Positions 49,482 through 58,955 of a DNA stretch of 64,000 nucleotides are shown here, in pieces. Source of the stretch: Ignavibacteria bacterium (lineage in GTDB: Bacteria > Bacteroidota > Ignavibacteria > Tepidaquicellales > Tepidaquicellaceae); assembly GCA_016710985.1 (NCBI GenBank), contig JADJTX010000012.1, positions 1 to 64,000 on the forward strand. Reading direction: 5' to 3'. Position numbers and translations under genes: made by a program. Position 1 is the first letter of the stretch. The number at the start of each line of letters is the position of its first letter. Under the pieces are notes generated by a model. That model saw nothing but the letters and a program-made list of their open reading frames with translations. It ran no database searches and was not told the DNA's origin.

Positions 49482-50417
49482 TTATTTTAATGTTGCGCTA
49501 ATTGATTTAATTGTTTCCGACGGATTGCTTATCACTCCCGGAGACTTATTTTCCCATTCTGCAATCAGCAGAGTTCCGGTGCCGCAAAGTACCTCTATGC
49601 CGCTTTTACTTATCTTTATTACTCTTCCCGGTATGCAACCTGAAAATATTTTAAGATTTGATTCTCCGGGCGATGCTTTTCTTATGTGATAACATTCTTC
49701 TTTATAGTAGCAAAATGCACCGGGAAAAGGATGAGCTAATGCACGAATTAGATTATATACTTCTGCTGATGATCTCGTCCAGTCAATTCTGCCGTCCTCA
49801 GGAATTCTTTTGCATGTATATGTTGCCTTCGATTCATCCTGCTCCCTGAATGTAATTTTATCATTCTTATAGTTATCTATGAATTCAAGAATTAATTCAG
49901 TTGTGCATCTCACTATTTTATTATCAAGATCAATTGCATATTCATCGTCTTCAATAGGGATGACCTTTTGTCCGATGATCCTTCCGGAATCCGTCTCACC
50001 GTCTTCAATGAGAAAAAGAGTCACACCGGTTTCGGTTTCTCCGTTGATGATAGCCCATTGTGTAGGAGCAAAACCTCTGTATTTAGGAAGGAGAGACTGA
50101 TGCGCTGCAATTAACCCGAACTTAACATGCTCAATTACCTTTGTATCTATCAATGTTCTCCATCCTGAGACAATGATGAAATCCAGATTTGACTCCTTTA
50201 TATTCGTGTAATCAGCATCTGCTAACTTTTTCTTAATTGAAAAAGGTATCTGATTTTCTTTTAGCAGGTCTGAAATATTAATTGAATATTTTTCAACTTC
50301 GTGATCGTCTTCCTTAAGCACAACAGCGAATTCAGGAACATGATTTTTTTGCAGCAGTGTCTCAATGAGTTTAAATCCTCTGCTCGTACCACCAATAAAA
50401 GCAAATTTAACTGACAA
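49482..50417 (-). CDS. Formyltransferase-fold protein, probable sugar N-formyltransferase lacking the catalytic Asn
   Basis: 311 residues. Formyl-transferase domain: KFAFIGGTSRGFKLIETLL, LDFIIVSGWRTLI, LIAAHQSLLPKYRGFAPTQWAI (family HxSLLPxxRG), TLFLIEDGETDSGRIIGQ (conserved Asp 143). The second domain (after about 205) has the methionyl-tRNA formyltransferase-like C-terminal fold: GRIDWTRSSAEVYNLIRALAHPFPGAFCYY. In FMT and ArnA the motif is N-x-H; here it is A104-A105-H106, so the catalytic Asn is replaced by Ala. It would N-formylate an amino sugar from 10-formyl-THF if still active. First gene of the 32-kb minus-strand series, with 489 bp upstream. Confidence 0.88.
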   Translation of the reverse strand: MSVKFAFIGGTSRGFKLIETLLQKNHVPEFAVVLKEDDHEVEKYSINISDLLKENQIPFSIKKKLADADYTNIKESNLDFIIVSGWRTLIDTKVIEHVKFGLIAAHQSLLPKYRGFAPTQWAIINGETETGVTLFLIEDGETDSGRIIGQKVIPIEDDEYAIDLDNKIVRCTTELILEFIDNYKNDKITFREQDESKATYTCKRIPEDGRIDWTRSSAEVYNLIRALAHPFPGAFCYYKEECYHIRKASPGESNLKIFSGCIPGRVIKISKSGIEVLCGTGTLLIAEWENKSPGVISNPSETIKSISATLK

Positions 50418-50906
50418 TGATACTGATTTTTTTTATTGAATAAGTAAAATTAAATAAATAAAAGTAAATAAAAAAATAGCTCTTAACTAAGCATCTTGGA
50501 ATTCAATTTGTAAAAAATAGCAATAACGATTTTTAACGTTGCAATCAAAATACTCATATTATTGAATTAAAATGATATACTAATTAATCAATAAATATAA
50601 TCCGCATACAGATTAGCAGAACAACCTTGATTACTTCTGACACTATCCTTGATTACATGAGTGAGATCCATTAGAAAGTACTCATTAAAATGAAGTTGCC
50701 CGAAAACCCGGATCAGCACTTATGGGTAATTGTTTCAGATGAGAAGTTTTTCAAATCTAAATCCAAAATCAAATTTAAAATCTAAAATCCAAAAGTTGCG
50801 TTAAATAAATTGAAACTACTGATGTAAATCCTTAATTTGCCAAATTACAATAACCCATTTTATAACCCATTACATCTTTTGTCATTAATACTAAAATCAT
50901 TCCTGC
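50418..50906. other. Divergent intergenic region, likely promoters of both gene series
   Basis: 489 bp between the minus-strand series that starts at 50417 and the plus-strand gene at 50907. Very AT-rich, with runs such as aatgatatactaattaatc near 50570. No exact promoter consensus or operator palindrome could be chosen with confidence. Bases 50750-50800 have a short tandem-like run (caaatctaaatccaaaatcaaatttaaaatc). Confidence 0.45.
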
Positions 50907-52360
50907 ATGAATATTATTAATACTATTAATAATATCCGATCAGATTTTCAGCTTTCAAAGTCCAAAGAAAAAGTTATTCAGCAGATGAACGGTTTAGCTG
51001 AGAACCGTGAGAAATGGATCCGGAAGAATAAATATTATTATAAAAACCTGATTGAGTTTCTGAAGTTTAATATTCCGGAGGGAAGCACGATAATAGAGAT
51101 AGGATCAGGGACAGGTTATCTGCTTAACAGTCTGAATCCTTCCAGAGGAGTTGGAATTGATATTTCCCCGGAGATGATCAGGACAGCAAAGGAAAATTAT
51201 CCTGAATATGAATTTTATCTTATGGATTCTGAGAACATTACCATTGAAGATAAGTTTGATTTTGTTTTGATCTCTGATACCATTGGTTATTTTGAAGATG
51301 TTCAGAAATCTTTTGAGCAAATACAGAAATTGTGCAGCAGCGATACAAGGGTGATAATTACATATGTGAATTTTCTATGGTTACAGGTTTTAAATCTGGC
51401 GGAGTTTTTAAAATTTAAAATGCCCCAGGTAAGAAACAACTGGCTGGATATATCAGACATAACTAATCTTCTCGGTCTGGCAAATTATGACATTATTAAA
51501 ACAGGGAGAAAATTTTTATTGCCGGTCTATATTCCGCTGATATCCGGATTAATAAATAAGTTTCTGGCAAACCTTCCTTTGATAAATAAATTGTGTCTGA
51601 CAAAATTTATTATTTCTAAGACATCCGCCGGAGATAATTTCCCGGATACTGTCAGTGTGATTGTGCCGGCAAGAAATGAAAAAGGTAACATAGAGCAGAT
51701 CGTAAACCGGATTCCCAAAATGGGGAAGCATACTGAAATAATTTTCGTAGAAGGAAATTCAACTGATGATACTTATGAGGAGATAAAATCAGTCTGTCAG
51801 AAATATTCAAACGAACTTGATCTGAAATATGCGCAGCAGGACGGTAAAGGCAAGGCTGATGCTGTTCGCAAAGGTTTTGAAATGGCAGGCTGTAAAATAT
51901 TAATGATACTTGACGCTGACATGACAGTTCCACCTGAAGATCTGTCGAAATTTTATGATGCTGTATCCTCCGGCAGGGGAGAGTTCATCAACGGATCGAG
52001 ACTGGTCTATCCTATGGAAGATGATGCGATGAGAACTCTGAACATTATGGGGAATAAATTTTTTTCTATAATGTTCACCTGGATATTAAATCAAAGGATC
52101 AAAGATACATTATGCGGGACAAAAGTTCTCACGAAAAAAAATTATGAAAATCTCAAGACGACAAAAAAATTCCTCGGAGATTTTGATCCTTTCGGGGATT
52201 TTGATCTGATATTCGGTGCTGCAAAATTAAATCTGAAATTTGCAGAAATACCAATACGATATAAAGCAAGAGTCTACGGTGAAACAAATATTTCCAGATT
52301 CAAACACGGCTGGATGCTGCTTGGGATAACATTCTTTGCGATGCGAAAATTTAAGTTTAC

Positions 52361-52364
<4 letters not shown>
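50907..52364 (+). CDS. Methyltransferase-GT2 fusion protein
   Basis: 485 residues in two enzymes. Residues 1-235: class I methyltransferase with STIIEIGSGTGYLLNSL, GVGIDISPEMIRTA, FDFVLISDTIGYFEDV and VIITYVNFLWLQVLN. Residues about 250-485: GT2 with VSVIVPARNEKGNIEQIV, IIFVEGNSTDDTYEEI (the 'VDGNSTDxT' form seen in DPM1-like enzymes), LMILDADMTVPPEDL (DAD), GSRLVYPMEDDAMRTLN, GTKVLTKKNYENL and ISRFKHGWMLL, which may lie on the membrane. The order methyltransferase then GT2 is unusual as a fusion. Its inverted decayed copy is at 8481-9968. The stop TGA 52362-52364 lies inside the first heptamer of a repeat tract. Confidence 0.93.
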
Positions 52365-52425
<61 letters not shown>

Positions 52426-52490
52426 GGAACGTGAACCTTAATTTCATTATCAACTTTCTTCAATTTTTAACTTTCAACTTTTAACTTTTA

Positions 52491-53214
52491 ATGGAAAATA
52501 TCTTAGAGAAGCATAAAGAGATTTGGGAGAAGAAAAAAATTCTGAGGGTCATTTATGAAGAGTGGTATAAAAAAATCATAGACAATCTAAGTCAGGTGGA
52601 TGGCAAGACTGTGGAGCTTGGAGCGGGTAGCGGCAATTTTAAAGATTACAAACCCGATGTAATATCCGCCGACATAGATAAGTGTGACTGGCTTGACATG
52701 TGTTTTGATGCTCATGTAATGCCTTTTGAAAATAACAGTCTTTCCAATATAGTCATGATTGATGTTTTACATCATCTCTATAATCCTGTAAAGTTTTTAA
52801 ACGAAGCGGACAGAGTTTTAAAAAAAGGAGGCAGAGTTGTGATGCTTGAACCTTTTCCATCACCTTTCTCTCATGATCTATAAAAAATATCATCCTGAGC
52901 CGTTCATTTTTGATACAGATTATTTTTCAAAGAATGATCTTCAGAACAAAGACCCGTGGGATTCAAATCAGGCGATACCATATTTGATATTTTTTAAGCA
53001 TGTAAAAATATTCAATGAAATGTTCCGGGATAAACTGAATATTATCAAAAAAGAAAAATTGAGTTTCCTTCTTTATCCCGCTTCAGGCGGGTTTGAAAAC
53101 AAAGCAATGATACCAGATGCTTTGATACCTCTATTTAAGGGCATTGAATACATTGTCTCTCCTTTTAAAGATATTCTTGCATTCAGATGTTTTATTGTTC
53201 TTGAAAAGATATAA
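52491..53214 (+). pseudogene. Class I SAM-dependent methyltransferase with a 2-nt deletion
   Basis: ATG 52491: MENILEKHKEIWEKKKILRVIYEEW, KTVELGAGSGNFKDY (SAM loop), VISADIDKCDWLDM, NIVMIDVLHHLYNP, KKGGRVVMLEPFPSPFS, then a stop after HDL at 52881-52883. The frame at 52846-53214 continues LMIYKKYHPEPFIFDTDYFSKNDLQ...LSFLLYPASGGFENKAMIPD...AFRCFIVLEKI. The inverted copy at 7674-8421 reads PFSLQIYKRFHPEPF without interruption at this point. So here a CT dinucleotide is missing at about 52867-52872, in a tctctc run. Full protein about 241 codons. This locus is the better copy but is also broken. Confidence 0.85.
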
Positions 53215-53249
53215 TCGTTTATAAAACCAATTCTAATTATTCCGCATTG

Positions 53250-54398
53250 TTATTTCTTGCTGACAAATTCAATTGCCTGCTCAAAGCCATTCAGCATATT
53301 TTCAATCGAACAAACATTCTTTGCAGCTGCAAATGCATTTTCCCTTAATCTCTTTGACAGTTCAGCATCAGAAATAATTTCTTTCATCTTAAATGCCATA
53401 TCCTTTTCATTGCTGTCTGCGGATAAAAAACCATTCTCTCCGTCAATTATGTATCCGATTCCTTCACCGTGAAAATGACCTTCTTTCCTCTGAGAGATCA
53501 CCGGAGTTCCGAAACAAAACGAATGAACCACTGAAAGACCAAGACGTCCCGGCATTACAAAAGCATCACTTATATAGATCCATTTCCCGGTTTGTTCTTC
53601 ATCCAGAATTTCACCTGTGAAATGAATTTTCCTGATCTTCAGCTCTCCGGATAATTTAAATAAATTATTTTTTTCAGGACCATCTCCTATAATTGTAAGC
53701 CTGCAATCATCGCAGTCCTTCTCAACCAGGCTGAAAGCTTTAAGAAGAATGTCAATCTGCTTGTCTTTGAGTAATCTTCCGACATAAACGAAATGAAATT
53801 GTTCAGACACATTAAGATCGAATTTGATATTCTGCTTACCTGAGACATCAAATGCTTTTTTAAAATAAACTGCCTGTCAGTATCAAGAGTATTCGGCGCA
53901 ATAAAATAGTGATCAGTTTTCTTTGAAAATTCAGAAACTTCCTGTCTTCCTTTTCCCAGTAAAAATTACAGCATCCGCTTTTTGAGAAAGATATAATCTT
54001 ACTCTGTCAGTAAATTTTCTGTCCGGATGAAATCCTGTTTCAGGATCGTATCCGAAGCTCCATAGAATGACCTTCCATTTAAAAAATCTTTTGAGCAAAA
54101 TTAAAATGTATATATTAAGATTACCAACATTGAAAACAGAGATTACGATCTCAGGGCGGATTTCTTTCAGCTTTGACCAGATGCCGGAAACAAATATCTT
54201 ACCTTTTACATCAAAATAATAGTTCTTACACTTTATAAAATAGTTCGCGCTTAGGTTACCTGCATTCTGAAGTGATTCATCAGCATATGGCTGTCCGTAA
54301 AGGATCTTGGTATCTGCGTACTTTCCGTAAAACTTTTTAAAAAAGCCGGTTCTGTAATGGGGGATTATTCTTTGAAATATTGTTATCCTTTTTTCCAT
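53250..54398 (-). pseudogene. GT4 family glycosyltransferase with two frameshifts
   Basis: ATG 54398: KRITIFQRIIPHYRTGFFKKF, DTKILYGQPYADESLQ, PEIVISVFNVGNLNIY, WKVILWSFGYDPETGF, then QKADAVIFTGKRKTGSF and a stop. A shift near 53945 restores RQEVSEFSKKTDHYFIAPNTLDTDRQF (the APNTLDT linker), and one missing T near 53858 leads to FKKAFDVSGKQNIKFDL and the frame that ends at 53250: FVYVGRLLKDKQIDILLKAF, CRLTIIGDGPEKNN, HFTGEILDEEQ, MPGRLGLSVVHSFCFGTPVI. Joined length about 383 codons. Convergent with the plus-strand methyltransferase; only 35 bp between the stops, with no hairpin. Presumed donor-sugar transferase. Confidence 0.8.
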
Positions 54399-54405
54399 TA
54401 AATTA

Positions 54406-55662
54406 TTAATTGCTTATCCGCGGGTTTTGTTGATATTCATTGAATTCCTTAATTGTATCTTTTAAAATATCATAGACAGTCAATCCATTCCTGTCCCAGG
54501 TGAAATACTTGTTTACAATTTCTTTTCCCTGTAGTGACATTGATAACATTTTATTTGTGTCACGAGATAACTCTAAAATAGCTTTTGAAATCTCTTCCGG
54601 TGAAAGAGGTTTAACGAGTACAATATCATAACCAAGATTCTTAAGCTCTTCTCCGCCTCCGTTACCCTCGCAGGTTATTACAGGCAATCCCTTGGCAAGA
54701 GCTTCTACAAATACAATTCCGAAAGCTTCAGGATAACTTGGCAAAACGAATATATCGGATTCGTTGAAAACGTCTTCGAGCTCTTTCTGAGATTTGGAAC
54801 CTATAAAATGGATTCTGTCCTGTAAATTTAATTTTTGCGTAAGATCAATATATTCCTGCTTCAATACACCATCGCCTGCAATTGTTAATTTAAATCCCTT
54901 CCTTGATTCAATAAGTGAAAATGCTTTTATAAGTATATCAATGTTTTTTCTGCGTTCATATAAATGGCTTACGCATAATATTTTTATAATCCCGGAATTA
55001 AAAATCTTCTCTGCAGAAGTTGTATTAAAGTTCTGCCCAAGATAGGTAACCGTTACCTCCGGCAAATTCAGATTTTCATTAAGAAGCTCTTTTTTATTTA
55101 AACTGCTGTGAACTATTATTCTGTCAGCCTTCTCAAATGATTTTAAAAATTTACCGTAATTACCGGGAAACAATTTTTTTAAAGTCGGTATGTCTTCGTG
55201 ATGATCAATTATCAGAGGGATGGTGAAATAGTCAGCCAGGTTCCGTGATAATTCTGCCCAGGGTTTGATCCAGTTACAGTATATGATTCCGGGATTAACT
55301 TTCTTAAGCATATTCAGCAATTTATTATACATCAGTAACTTTATCAGCTTGTCATCTATGAATTCTAAATATGGACGCGGCAAAGAAACATACCCAAAAT
55401 AAACTACACTCAAATTTCCTTCGGAGAAACTTTTTGTTACCTGCAAAGCTGAATACCATTTAAGCAAATTACTGATCAGCTTTCGGGGATTCACAGACAG
55501 CAATTCTTTCGGAGGTACATATCTCAGAGGAACGATCGTGATCACTCTGCAATACGCTGAAAGCGCCCTGACATGCTGTAATATAAACTCACCTGTAACA
55601 GGTTTATGTTTATTCGGAAAGCACTCCGATATTTCAATGACAGTTATTTTCTTAGATATCAT
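54406..55662 (-). CDS. GT4 family glycosyltransferase
   Basis: 418 residues. ITVIEISECFPNKHKPVTGEFILQHVRAL (N-domain acceptor loop), NPGIIYCNWIKPWAELS, PLIIDHHEDIPTLKKLF, DRIIVHSSLNKKELL, VTYLGQNFNTTS, then IIKILCVSHLYERRKNIDILIKAF, FKLTIAGDGVLKQEY, IHFIGSKSQKELEDVF, FVLPSYPEAFGIVFVEALAKGLPVITCEGNGGGEEL with the E-x7-E motif. Longer than its neighbour but with the same fold. Starts inside the last 11 bp of the methyltransferase gene upstream, so translationally coupled. Confidence 0.92.
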   Translation of the reverse strand: MISKKITVIEISECFPNKHKPVTGEFILQHVRALSAYCRVITIVPLRYVPPKELLSVNPRKLISNLLKWYSALQVTKSFSEGNLSVVYFGYVSLPRPYLEFIDDKLIKLLMYNKLLNMLKKVNPGIIYCNWIKPWAELSRNLADYFTIPLIIDHHEDIPTLKKLFPGNYGKFLKSFEKADRIIVHSSLNKKELLNENLNLPEVTVTYLGQNFNTTSAEKIFNSGIIKILCVSHLYERRKNIDILIKAFSLIESRKGFKLTIAGDGVLKQEYIDLTQKLNLQDRIHFIGSKSQKELEDVFNESDIFVLPSYPEAFGIVFVEALAKGLPVITCEGNGGGEELKNLGYDIVLVKPLSPEEISKAILELSRDTNKMLSMSLQGKEIVNKYFTWDRNGLTVYDILKDTIKEFNEYQQNPRISN

Positions 55663-56430
55663 TTATCTTTCTTGCAACTATAAAGTATCCAAGTGATGAA
55701 TACATTTCATTTACAGAAGGAGATCTGTTGTCTTCTAATTTTTTCCTGAATGAACTAATGTTAAACTTATAAAACAGCCATTCAGGTATTTCAGCAACAG
55801 CATTCAGCAGACTCAGTTTGTTTAAATTTTTAAATCCGATCTTCTTTAATGAATAATAAAACGTTTTCTTTAAAGCATAATAGTAAATAAAAAATCCTGA
55901 TGAAAATGTTACTCCCATGGAAAATCCTGACTTCACTTCAAAGTTATTATTCTCGAGAATGTTTTTTAATCCGTAAAGAGTATATCTCCTGTAATCATGC
56001 GGAGCTTCATGCAGCACATAAGTAAAAGGAGCAGAGATGATCAGGTTGCCGTTTTTTTTCAAAACTTTATTTATGTTCTCAATAACTTTATTATCATTTA
56101 CGGTATGTTCCAGAACTTCAGTACAAATTACACAGTCAAATTGATCCGGTTCAAAATGCCTGTCAATATCCTCAGCATAACAAAGGACTTCAACATTCGA
56201 ATTTTTGTGAAGTGAAAAAGGCACATCACATCCGACTGAGGAATCACATACTTCACTATAAATATTTGAGTAAGGTTTGTTGCCGCAGCCGAGGTCAAGC
56301 AGCCTGCCTTTCATCAGATGTTTAAAATGCTGAATGCATTCAAGCAGGAGGCTATTTTTATAGTAGCTCTCCGAGTTTAAGTATTTTAAAAATATCTTCC
56401 GTTTTTCTTTTCAAAAGAGGAGCTGTCCAA
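55652..56430 (-). pseudogene. Class I SAM-dependent methyltransferase, frameshift near N-terminus
   Basis: From ATG 56314 an open frame gives GRLLDLGCGNKPYSNIYSEV (SAM loop), FDCVICTEVLEHTVNDNKVIENI (motif IV, EVLEH), VLKKNGNLIISAPFTYVLHEAPHDYRRYT (the HEAPHDYRR motif of O-antigen-cluster methyltransferases). The same frame extends upstream without an ATG: FLKYLNSESYYKNSLLLECIQHFKHLM. One missing T in the five-T run near 56398 would connect it to TTG 56430 (LDSSSFEKKNGRYF), giving about 259 codons, the usual length. So ATG 56314 would be an internal start and the true N-terminus is frameshifted. Substrate likely a sugar of this cluster. Confidence 0.7.
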
Positions 56431-56436
56431 AATGAT

Positions 56437-57495
56437 TTAAATTTGTTCTAAGATATTTTTAATAAGCTTAACCGCTGTATATTTTTCACTGACAATTTTA
56501 GCTGCGCGTGTAATATGATCTTTTCTTTCATTTTCATTATTAAGATAATAAACTGCTTTTTCACGAAGCTCACTTTTAGATTTAAAACAAACTACCTCAC
56601 CTTCAGGGAATAGATTATCAATATCTTTTTTATATTCAGCCAGTACGAATATTTCCGAGGCAATGCCGTCGAAAACCCTTGTTGAAACTCCGTTAATTAC
56701 ACCGGAATTTACAACTACAGGATATATCTTTGCGCAGCTGCAGGCAATATTTACATCCTTTACTGATAGTGTTTCATTGATATAGTGGTTCTTAAGATCA
56801 GGATAATATGGGAACATATCTGTCCACTGCCTGTCTCCGAAGATTTTCATTTTCAAACCGCTCAGCTCATTTATCAAAGCAGATCTTTTTATGCCCCATG
56901 AATTAAGGTAATAACCCGTACCGATGAACAATATATCCGTGCTGAATTTTTTGATTTCATCTGCATCAGGATTCATCGGGAAAAAGAAAGAAGTATCGGT
57001 TCCGACAGGCGAGTATATAATACTGTTTATGTCCAGCATTTTGAGCCCGTCTATCCAGCCGGTATCAGGGACTATTACTTTATCGGCATACATCACTGTA
57101 AAAAGAAAAGTTTTCTTACCCGGGAAAAGATAATTAGGATCGTCTCCGAGGAACACTATTATCTTTGTACCGTTTCGCTTAAAAAATTCGAGTGTTTCAG
57201 GAAGAACTTTGCAGTCATTGTAGATGAAAATATAAGAAGGCTTTTCAGATCTATACTTTGATAATAAAGCATCATTAATTATTTTCGAATACTTCTTCTG
57301 AACATAGTTGTCATATTTCCTCGGAAGCCTGTGGGAATAGCGGCTCAGCTTTTTCCATTTTTCCGGATAGACGGAATGTATGTTTATGTAATTTACATTT
57401 TTACCGTTTTCCCTTAAAGCTTTTGCATAAGCAGATTCAAGAGGACCTAATTCCTGCTCACCTAAAACCCAATATAGATCGTTTAAAGTAATAAT
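56437..57495 (-). CDS. CgeB-like GT-B glycosyltransferase without a clear ATG start
   Basis: The frame is open from before 57495: IITLNDLYWVLGEQELGPLESAYAKAL, NYINIHSVYPEKWKKLSRY, SYIFIYNDCKVLPETLEFF, IVFLGDDPNYLFPGKK, DKVIVPDTGWIDGL, FFFPMNPDADE, ILFIGTGYYLNSWGIKRSAL, MKIFGDRQWTDMFP, VNSGVINGVSTRVFDGIASEIFVLAEYK. The last segment is the NPRxFE-type nucleotide-sugar region of CgeB/GT1-like enzymes. The expected MKIITLND is written tac-aaa-att-att, so the first ATG is absent. Translation would need an ATT near 57495 or another start, unless the base call is wrong. The polymerase gene ends at 57504, 9 bp upstream. Confidence 0.75.
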   Translation of the reverse strand: MITLNDLYWVLGEQELGPLESAYAKALRENGKNVNYINIHSVYPEKWKKLSRYSHRLPRKYDNYVQKKYSKIINDALLSKYRSEKPSYIFIYNDCKVLPETLEFFKRNGTKIIVFLGDDPNYLFPGKKTFLFTVMYADKVIVPDTGWIDGLKMLDINSIIYSPVGTDTSFFFPMNPDADEIKKFSTDILFIGTGYYLNSWGIKRSALINELSGLKMKIFGDRQWTDMFPYYPDLKNHYINETLSVKDVNIACSCAKIYPVVVNSGVINGVSTRVFDGIASEIFVLAEYKKDIDNLFPEGEVVCFKSKSELREKAVYYLNNENERKDHITRAAKIVSEKYTAVKLIKNILEQI

Positions 57496-57503
57496 TTTGT
57501 AAG

Positions 57504-58811
57504 TTAAGATTTTTCTTTGCCGATATTAAGAATGACGTTACCTAAAGCAAACAGAATGGCTCCGGTTGCATTGAAATAAAACATGTCAATGCTGAATATA
57601 TACATAAAAGTAATCATCATCATAACAGAAAATAAAGAAACAAACAGTATGTAATAATTTTGTATGAACGGCTTTATGTTACCGTAGAATTCCTTAATGA
57701 AAGCAATGATCATGACAACACCTGCTCCGCCGAAGATGGTTATTAAATTCGGAAGTCCGAGATCATTTGTAATGAGCCCTCTTGAGAGTATTGAGAAGCC
57801 CGCTCCAAAGATAGGATATTCCGACCAGACCTTTATCATCTGAATAAGAGTATATTCCCTGCTTATATAAGATGAGTCAGTTTTGTCTGCGAGATCATTG
57901 ATTGAATTTACTCTCAGTAGAAAAATATCGAATATCTGGTTGAAAGTAGATGAGGTAAAAATAAGTATTGTGCCTACAATGACGAAGGTTCCTAATAATG
58001 CAAATAACTTTACAAGTATCTTTTTTTCTCTTTCTTTCTCAAAGAGAATTAATATTGTGATGATCAAAAGAAAAAATCCGAAACCGACGATCCAGATCCT
58101 GCTGAGTGAAATCATTATTGATAAAATGTAGATGCCAATTAAATACAAACCATAATTTCTGTTTTCAGAAAAATAATAATAACACCCGAATAATAAATTG
58201 AATGGTAAGAGATATCCGATCCTGGACCATATATAGCCGGTTGTAATGCTTCCGATCTGTAAGGCATAAGGATCTTCACCAAAATAAACGCTGTTGCTTT
58301 CAAAAATCCTGATTGGGATCCTGCTCTGAAATACGTATTCATAACACTGTATGATAATAAAAACTGTTGAAATTGCAACAATGGACTTCTCGAAGAAATT
58401 GAGAGCTTTTATATCAGTAATTGTCACAACAAAGTACGGAAGGAATAAAAAATTTCCCATTGGTCTGATGACACTTATCAGATCCTTTACGGCAAATGAA
58501 GAAATTAAAAAAGGGATACTGACTGAAATTAAGAATAAAAAAAAGAATATTATAATTGAAATCTTATAATTCAGCAGATACAGCTTATCCTTCTTCAGTA
58601 AAATTACAATAATAACTGCGATCCAGAATATGTCCATAAAATAAATTGTTCCGAGTCCTCCGAAATCTCCTATTTCAAGATTAGGATTTAAATAAACAAA
58701 CTCTCCGAAATTTGTAATGATTATGAATGATGTTATTATCCCGGTACGGTAGTCATATAATAACAGTACCAGTGAAACTATCATAACGACATATGCAATA
58801 ATCATCTCCAT
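57504..58811 (-). CDS. O-antigen polymerase/ligase-like membrane protein (Wzy/WaaL family)
   Basis: 435 residues with about 11 membrane helices. Helix pairs at the start (MEMIIAYVVMIVSLVLLLYDY), a long periplasmic loop with YIWSRIGYLLPFNLLFGCYYYF, NYGLYLIGIYILSIMISLSRIWIVGFGF (the Wzy_C/O-antigen-ligase region), ILVKLFALLGTFVIVGTILIF, and SYISREYTLIQMIKVWSEYPIFGAGFSILSRG, where the conserved Arg and 'HN..L'-like site of the family would lie. Typical of chain polymerisation or ligation at the outer face. Pairs with the flippase at 58956, 144 bp upstream. Sequence identity is low in this family, so function is by topology and context. Confidence 0.8.
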   Translation of the reverse strand: MEMIIAYVVMIVSLVLLLYDYRTGIITSFIIITNFGEFVYLNPNLEIGDFGGLGTIYFMDIFWIAVIIVILLKKDKLYLLNYKISIIIFFFLFLISVSIPFLISSFAVKDLISVIRPMGNFLFLPYFVVTITDIKALNFFEKSIVAISTVFIIIQCYEYVFQSRIPIRIFESNSVYFGEDPYALQIGSITTGYIWSRIGYLLPFNLLFGCYYYFSENRNYGLYLIGIYILSIMISLSRIWIVGFGFFLLIITILILFEKEREKKILVKLFALLGTFVIVGTILIFTSSTFNQIFDIFLLRVNSINDLADKTDSSYISREYTLIQMIKVWSEYPIFGAGFSILSRGLITNDLGLPNLITIFGGAGVVMIIAFIKEFYGNIKPFIQNYYILFVSLFSVMMMITFMYIFSIDMFYFNATGAILFALGNVILNIGKEKS

Positions 58812-58955
58812 GGATGTATTCTGAAATTAAATTTAGTTTGTAAGAAAATGTGAGACTAAAATATAGAAATATTAAAAAGCAAAAAAGTTATAAAGTGCAA
58901 GGTCAGTATTAATCTGTTTAGGTTTTCTTTTAAATCAGACCTGATATGTTTTACA

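Noticed and set aside
53215..53249. Shared terminator between the convergent genes
   Set aside because: The 35-bp gap has no stem-loop or T-run that would support a Rho-independent terminator.
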